Under the pieces are notes generated by a model. The model made no database searches. It saw nothing but the letters and a program-made list of their open reading frames with translations, and had not been told where the DNA came from. Shown piece by piece: positions 7,159 through 9,148 of a DNA stretch of 9,148 nucleotides; within the stretch, counting starts at the first letter, position 1, and each line of letters starts with the position of its first letter. Source of the DNA: an uncultured Collinsella sp. (GTDB lineage: Bacteria > Actinomycetota > Coriobacteriia > Coriobacteriales > Coriobacteriaceae); contig CABUXL010000066.1 of assembly GCA_902495525.1 (NCBI GenBank), forward strand, positions 1-9,148, in the 5' to 3' direction. A program made the position numbers and the translations under genes.

Positions 7159-9148
7159 ATGGACTTTGTGACTCTTACCTCGACGGAGCGCGTCGCTTCG
7201 AATAGCCGCGTTGTTGCCGTGTTCCTGTCAGTGGCTCCCGCGGTTTTACTGTCTGCGGGCTTCTGCTGCACAATTGCTCGGTGCCTGAGTGCAACGTGCA
7301 TGGGGGTCATGCTTGCCGTCGCCACTGGCGTGGCCGTTGCGCTGGGCGCTTTGAGCGTTTCGCTGGCTGAAAAAAAGGCCCCCCTCTGGATTGCCTTGGC
7401 TGCGGCGTCCGTAGCGCTTTTATGCGCGCTCTTGATTCCTTCGGCACGCTGGGGCTTCTATGCGTGCGTCAATACCGTTATCGCTCGCATCAACTCAATC
7501 TGTGAGCTGTATATTCCATTGGTGGCAGACGCCGGTCTGCTGTGCGAAGCCGTGTCGCTGGCGGTGCTCGCCGGCATGTTTGCCGGCTCACTCGCCTGGC
7601 TTTTTGCCAACTTGAGCGTTTCGTGGCCCACGCTCTCAATCGTCGCTATCTGCGGTGCAGGTTCCATGGCGCTGCAGCTCGGTGATTCTGCGATGTCTAT
7701 GGCGCTGGGCGTTGCGGGCTGGCTTGTCCAGCGCCGTGCCCGCGAGTTGCGGGGCTCTACGGTAGGTTTGCCCCAGGTTCTTTTTGGTCTTGGTGGTCTG
7801 TGCGCCGCATGCGGTGGTCTCTTTGCGCTGACCGTTGCCCTTGTGCAGCCTCTTCCCGAGGTGTCCGCCATGTCAGCATCTGCCGTCAAAGCAGCCCAAA
7901 GCGTTCGATTTGGGGACGATACGCTGCCCGAGGGCGACCTTTTGCAGGCGGCGGACATGAACGAGGGCGAGTCCACGACGCTGTCGCTTACTGCCAGCAA
8001 GACGCTTAGCGATGATCTGCTCATGAAAGGTTTTGTGGGTACGACGTTTGATGGCCTGTCTTGGGGGCGTGGCGACTGGATGTCCTACGAGGGCGAATGG
8101 TCCGGCATGCGTGAGTGGCTGCGCCAGAACGGTTTGACGGTGGCCGAGCAGCGCGCCGCGTTTGATGCCGAGGCCGAGCGCGAGGGCGACGAGCCTGTCG
8201 AGGCGGTTGAGATTTCGGTCAATGCCTCGGGCGCCAACCGCAGATACACCTATGCTCCCTATACGCTGCGCTCGCTGAGCGGTGCCGACGCAATGTTGAC
8301 GGGATCCACGATGCTAAGCATGGATCTTTTGCCGTCTAAGGCATACAGCGTGACCATCGATAACGTGTCGGCAGATGACGTTATTGCAGATTCGAGCTGG
8401 CTGGCGTCCTCCGAGAGCGACTATGCAAAAAGCGAGCGGGTGTACGCCGTCTTTGTTCGCGATAAGTACCTGGATGTTCGCGAGGAGGAGCGGGATGCCG
8501 TCAATGCATACCTGTTCTCGAGCGACAGCTGGGATGCCCAGGCGAATGTTTCGGACACGGCCGTGATCAGTCGTGTTCGCACGATGCTGGCTTCGCTTGC
8601 GGGGCAGACGGATAACCCGCCCACCTATACCGGGGAGACGTCGTTTGTCGCGTGGTTCTTGGGGTCGGCGCACGAGGGCAACTCTGCCTACTTTGCCACG
8701 GCGGCGACGCTCGCGTTTCGATCCCAGGGAATCCCCGCGCGCTATGTCGAGGGCTATCGGGCGGCAGATGACCAGCTTGCCGCTGCGGTTCACGCGGGCG
8801 TGCCGCTGAACTTGACGGCTGCCGATGCACACGCGTGGACCGAGGTCTACCTTGACGGGCAGGGATGGACGCCCGTGGAGGTCACCCCTGGGTACTATAG
8901 CCAGACGCTCGACGCCGATAGAATTATCGATGTGGGCGAGGCGTGGAGCAACGGCGCCAACGATAAGACGCTCGATGTGGGCTCGGTCGCTGGTCGGTCC
9001 GAGGACAAGCATCGTGATGATGCGCCGGTATCGCACGGTATCCCCGTTGTGGCCAAAGCCGGAGTCGGTTTGGCCGGCGCGGTGATTGCCGTCCTGCTCG
9101 CCCTGTTCGTTCGCAGGCTCGTCTTGCGCGTTCGTCGCGCGCGGGCTA
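7159..9148 (+). CDS. TgpA-like multi-pass transglutaminase-fold protein (3' end cut by window)
   Basis: The frame is open for 663 codons to the window edge, so this is a partial gene. GGAG (7148-7151) lies 7 nt before the ATG, which follows the DUF58 stop by one base. About seven N-terminal membrane helices (roughly 18-40, 46-69, 75-94, 129-151, 157-174, 176-191, 205-228) precede a long exported region (about 229-628). A further helix (about 630-652) is followed by an Arg-rich cytosolic stretch. The exported part has a transglutaminase-like core: GNSAYFATAATLAFR (507-521), GIPARYVEGY (524-533), DAHAWTEVYL (556-565) and GWTPVEVTPGY (569-579). This is the TgpA/DUF3488 layout, in which a C-terminal DUF4129 domain often follows. 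The nucleophile position carries Ser509 instead of Cys, His558 is kept, and the usual Asp is Glu574. An inactive or altered enzyme that binds envelope peptides or cell-wall material is possible; a real activity is not shown. Confidence 0.9.
   Translation, partial: MDFVTLTSTERVASNSRVVAVFLSVAPAVLLSAGFCCTIARCLSATCMGVMLAVATGVAVALGALSVSLAEKKAPLWIALAAASVALLCALLIPSARWGFYACVNTVIARINSICELYIPLVADAGLLCEAVSLAVLAGMFAGSLAWLFANLSVSWPTLSIVAICGAGSMALQLGDSAMSMALGVAGWLVQRRARELRGSTVGLPQVLFGLGGLCAACGGLFALTVALVQPLPEVSAMSASAVKAAQSVRFGDDTLPEGDLLQAADMNEGESTTLSLTASKTLSDDLLMKGFVGTTFDGLSWGRGDWMSYEGEWSGMREWLRQNGLTVAEQRAAFDAEAEREGDEPVEAVEISVNASGANRRYTYAPYTLRSLSGADAMLTGSTMLSMDLLPSKAYSVTIDNVSADDVIADSSWLASSESDYAKSERVYAVFVRDKYLDVREEERDAVNAYLFSSDSWDAQANVSDTAVISRVRTMLASLAGQTDNPPTYTGETSFVAWFLGSAHEGNSAYFATAATLAFRSQGIPARYVEGYRAADDQLAAAVHAGVPLNLTAADAHAWTEVYLDGQGWTPVEVTPGYYSQTLDADRIIDVGEAWSNGANDKTLDVGSVAGRSEDKHRDDAPVSHGIPVVAKAGVGLAGAVIAVLLALFVRRLVLRVRRARA

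Noticed and set aside
7159..9148. Classifying the last gene as a canonical active transglutaminase or protease
   Set aside because: The nucleophile position is Ser rather than Cys and the acidic residue is Glu, so only the fold and architecture are claimed.

Overview
The window is GC-rich, has mostly G/C third codon positions, and every convincing gene lies on the + strand. Gene content and style (RF3, a VUT-family transporter, a soluble hybrid kinase, and a MoxR/DUF58/transglutaminase module) fit a high-GC Gram-positive, most plausibly a gut Coriobacteriia member such as Collinsella. That placement is inferred from general resemblance, not from a marker gene.

Layout. (1) 35-1648 is prfC, peptide chain release factor 3, ending in a strong hairpin terminator (1654-1692). 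(2) 1691-3258 is a small transcription unit: a sigma70-type promoter, a short leader that folds like a class I preQ1 riboswitch over the Shine-Dalgarno sequence, a VUT/YhhQ-family membrane transporter (1805-2527), an SDR oxidoreductase whose SD overlaps the transporter stop codon (2537-3217), and a 19-bp hairpin terminator (3218-3258). (3) 3312 to the window end is a tightly packed four-gene operon. It starts at an extended -10 promoter only about 10 nt before the first ATG and encodes a soluble PAS-HisKA-HATPase-REC hybrid histidine kinase (3331-4992), a MoxR AAA+ ATPase (4995-5948), a DUF58 membrane protein (5985-7157) and a TgpA-like multi-pass transglutaminase-fold protein (7159 to beyond the end). 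The last gene runs 663 codons without a stop and is cut by the window edge.

How the genes work together. The transporter leader suggests uptake of a queuosine precursor (queuine, preQ1 or preQ0), shut off when preQ1 is abundant. MoxR, DUF58 and TgpA-like genes commonly occur together as a membrane-associated chaperone/envelope module. Here a cytosolic hybrid kinase is placed first in the same operon, which suggests phosphorelay control or co-expression. The transglutaminase-fold protein has Ser where the catalytic Cys is expected and Glu where the Asp is expected, so it may be a non-classical or non-catalytic member.

The items most worth a second look are the preQ1-I-like leader, the altered transglutaminase triad and the kinase-MoxR linkage. 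No gene-free stretch over 300 bases exists, and no tRNA, rRNA, CRISPR array, insertion sequence or phage signature was seen.
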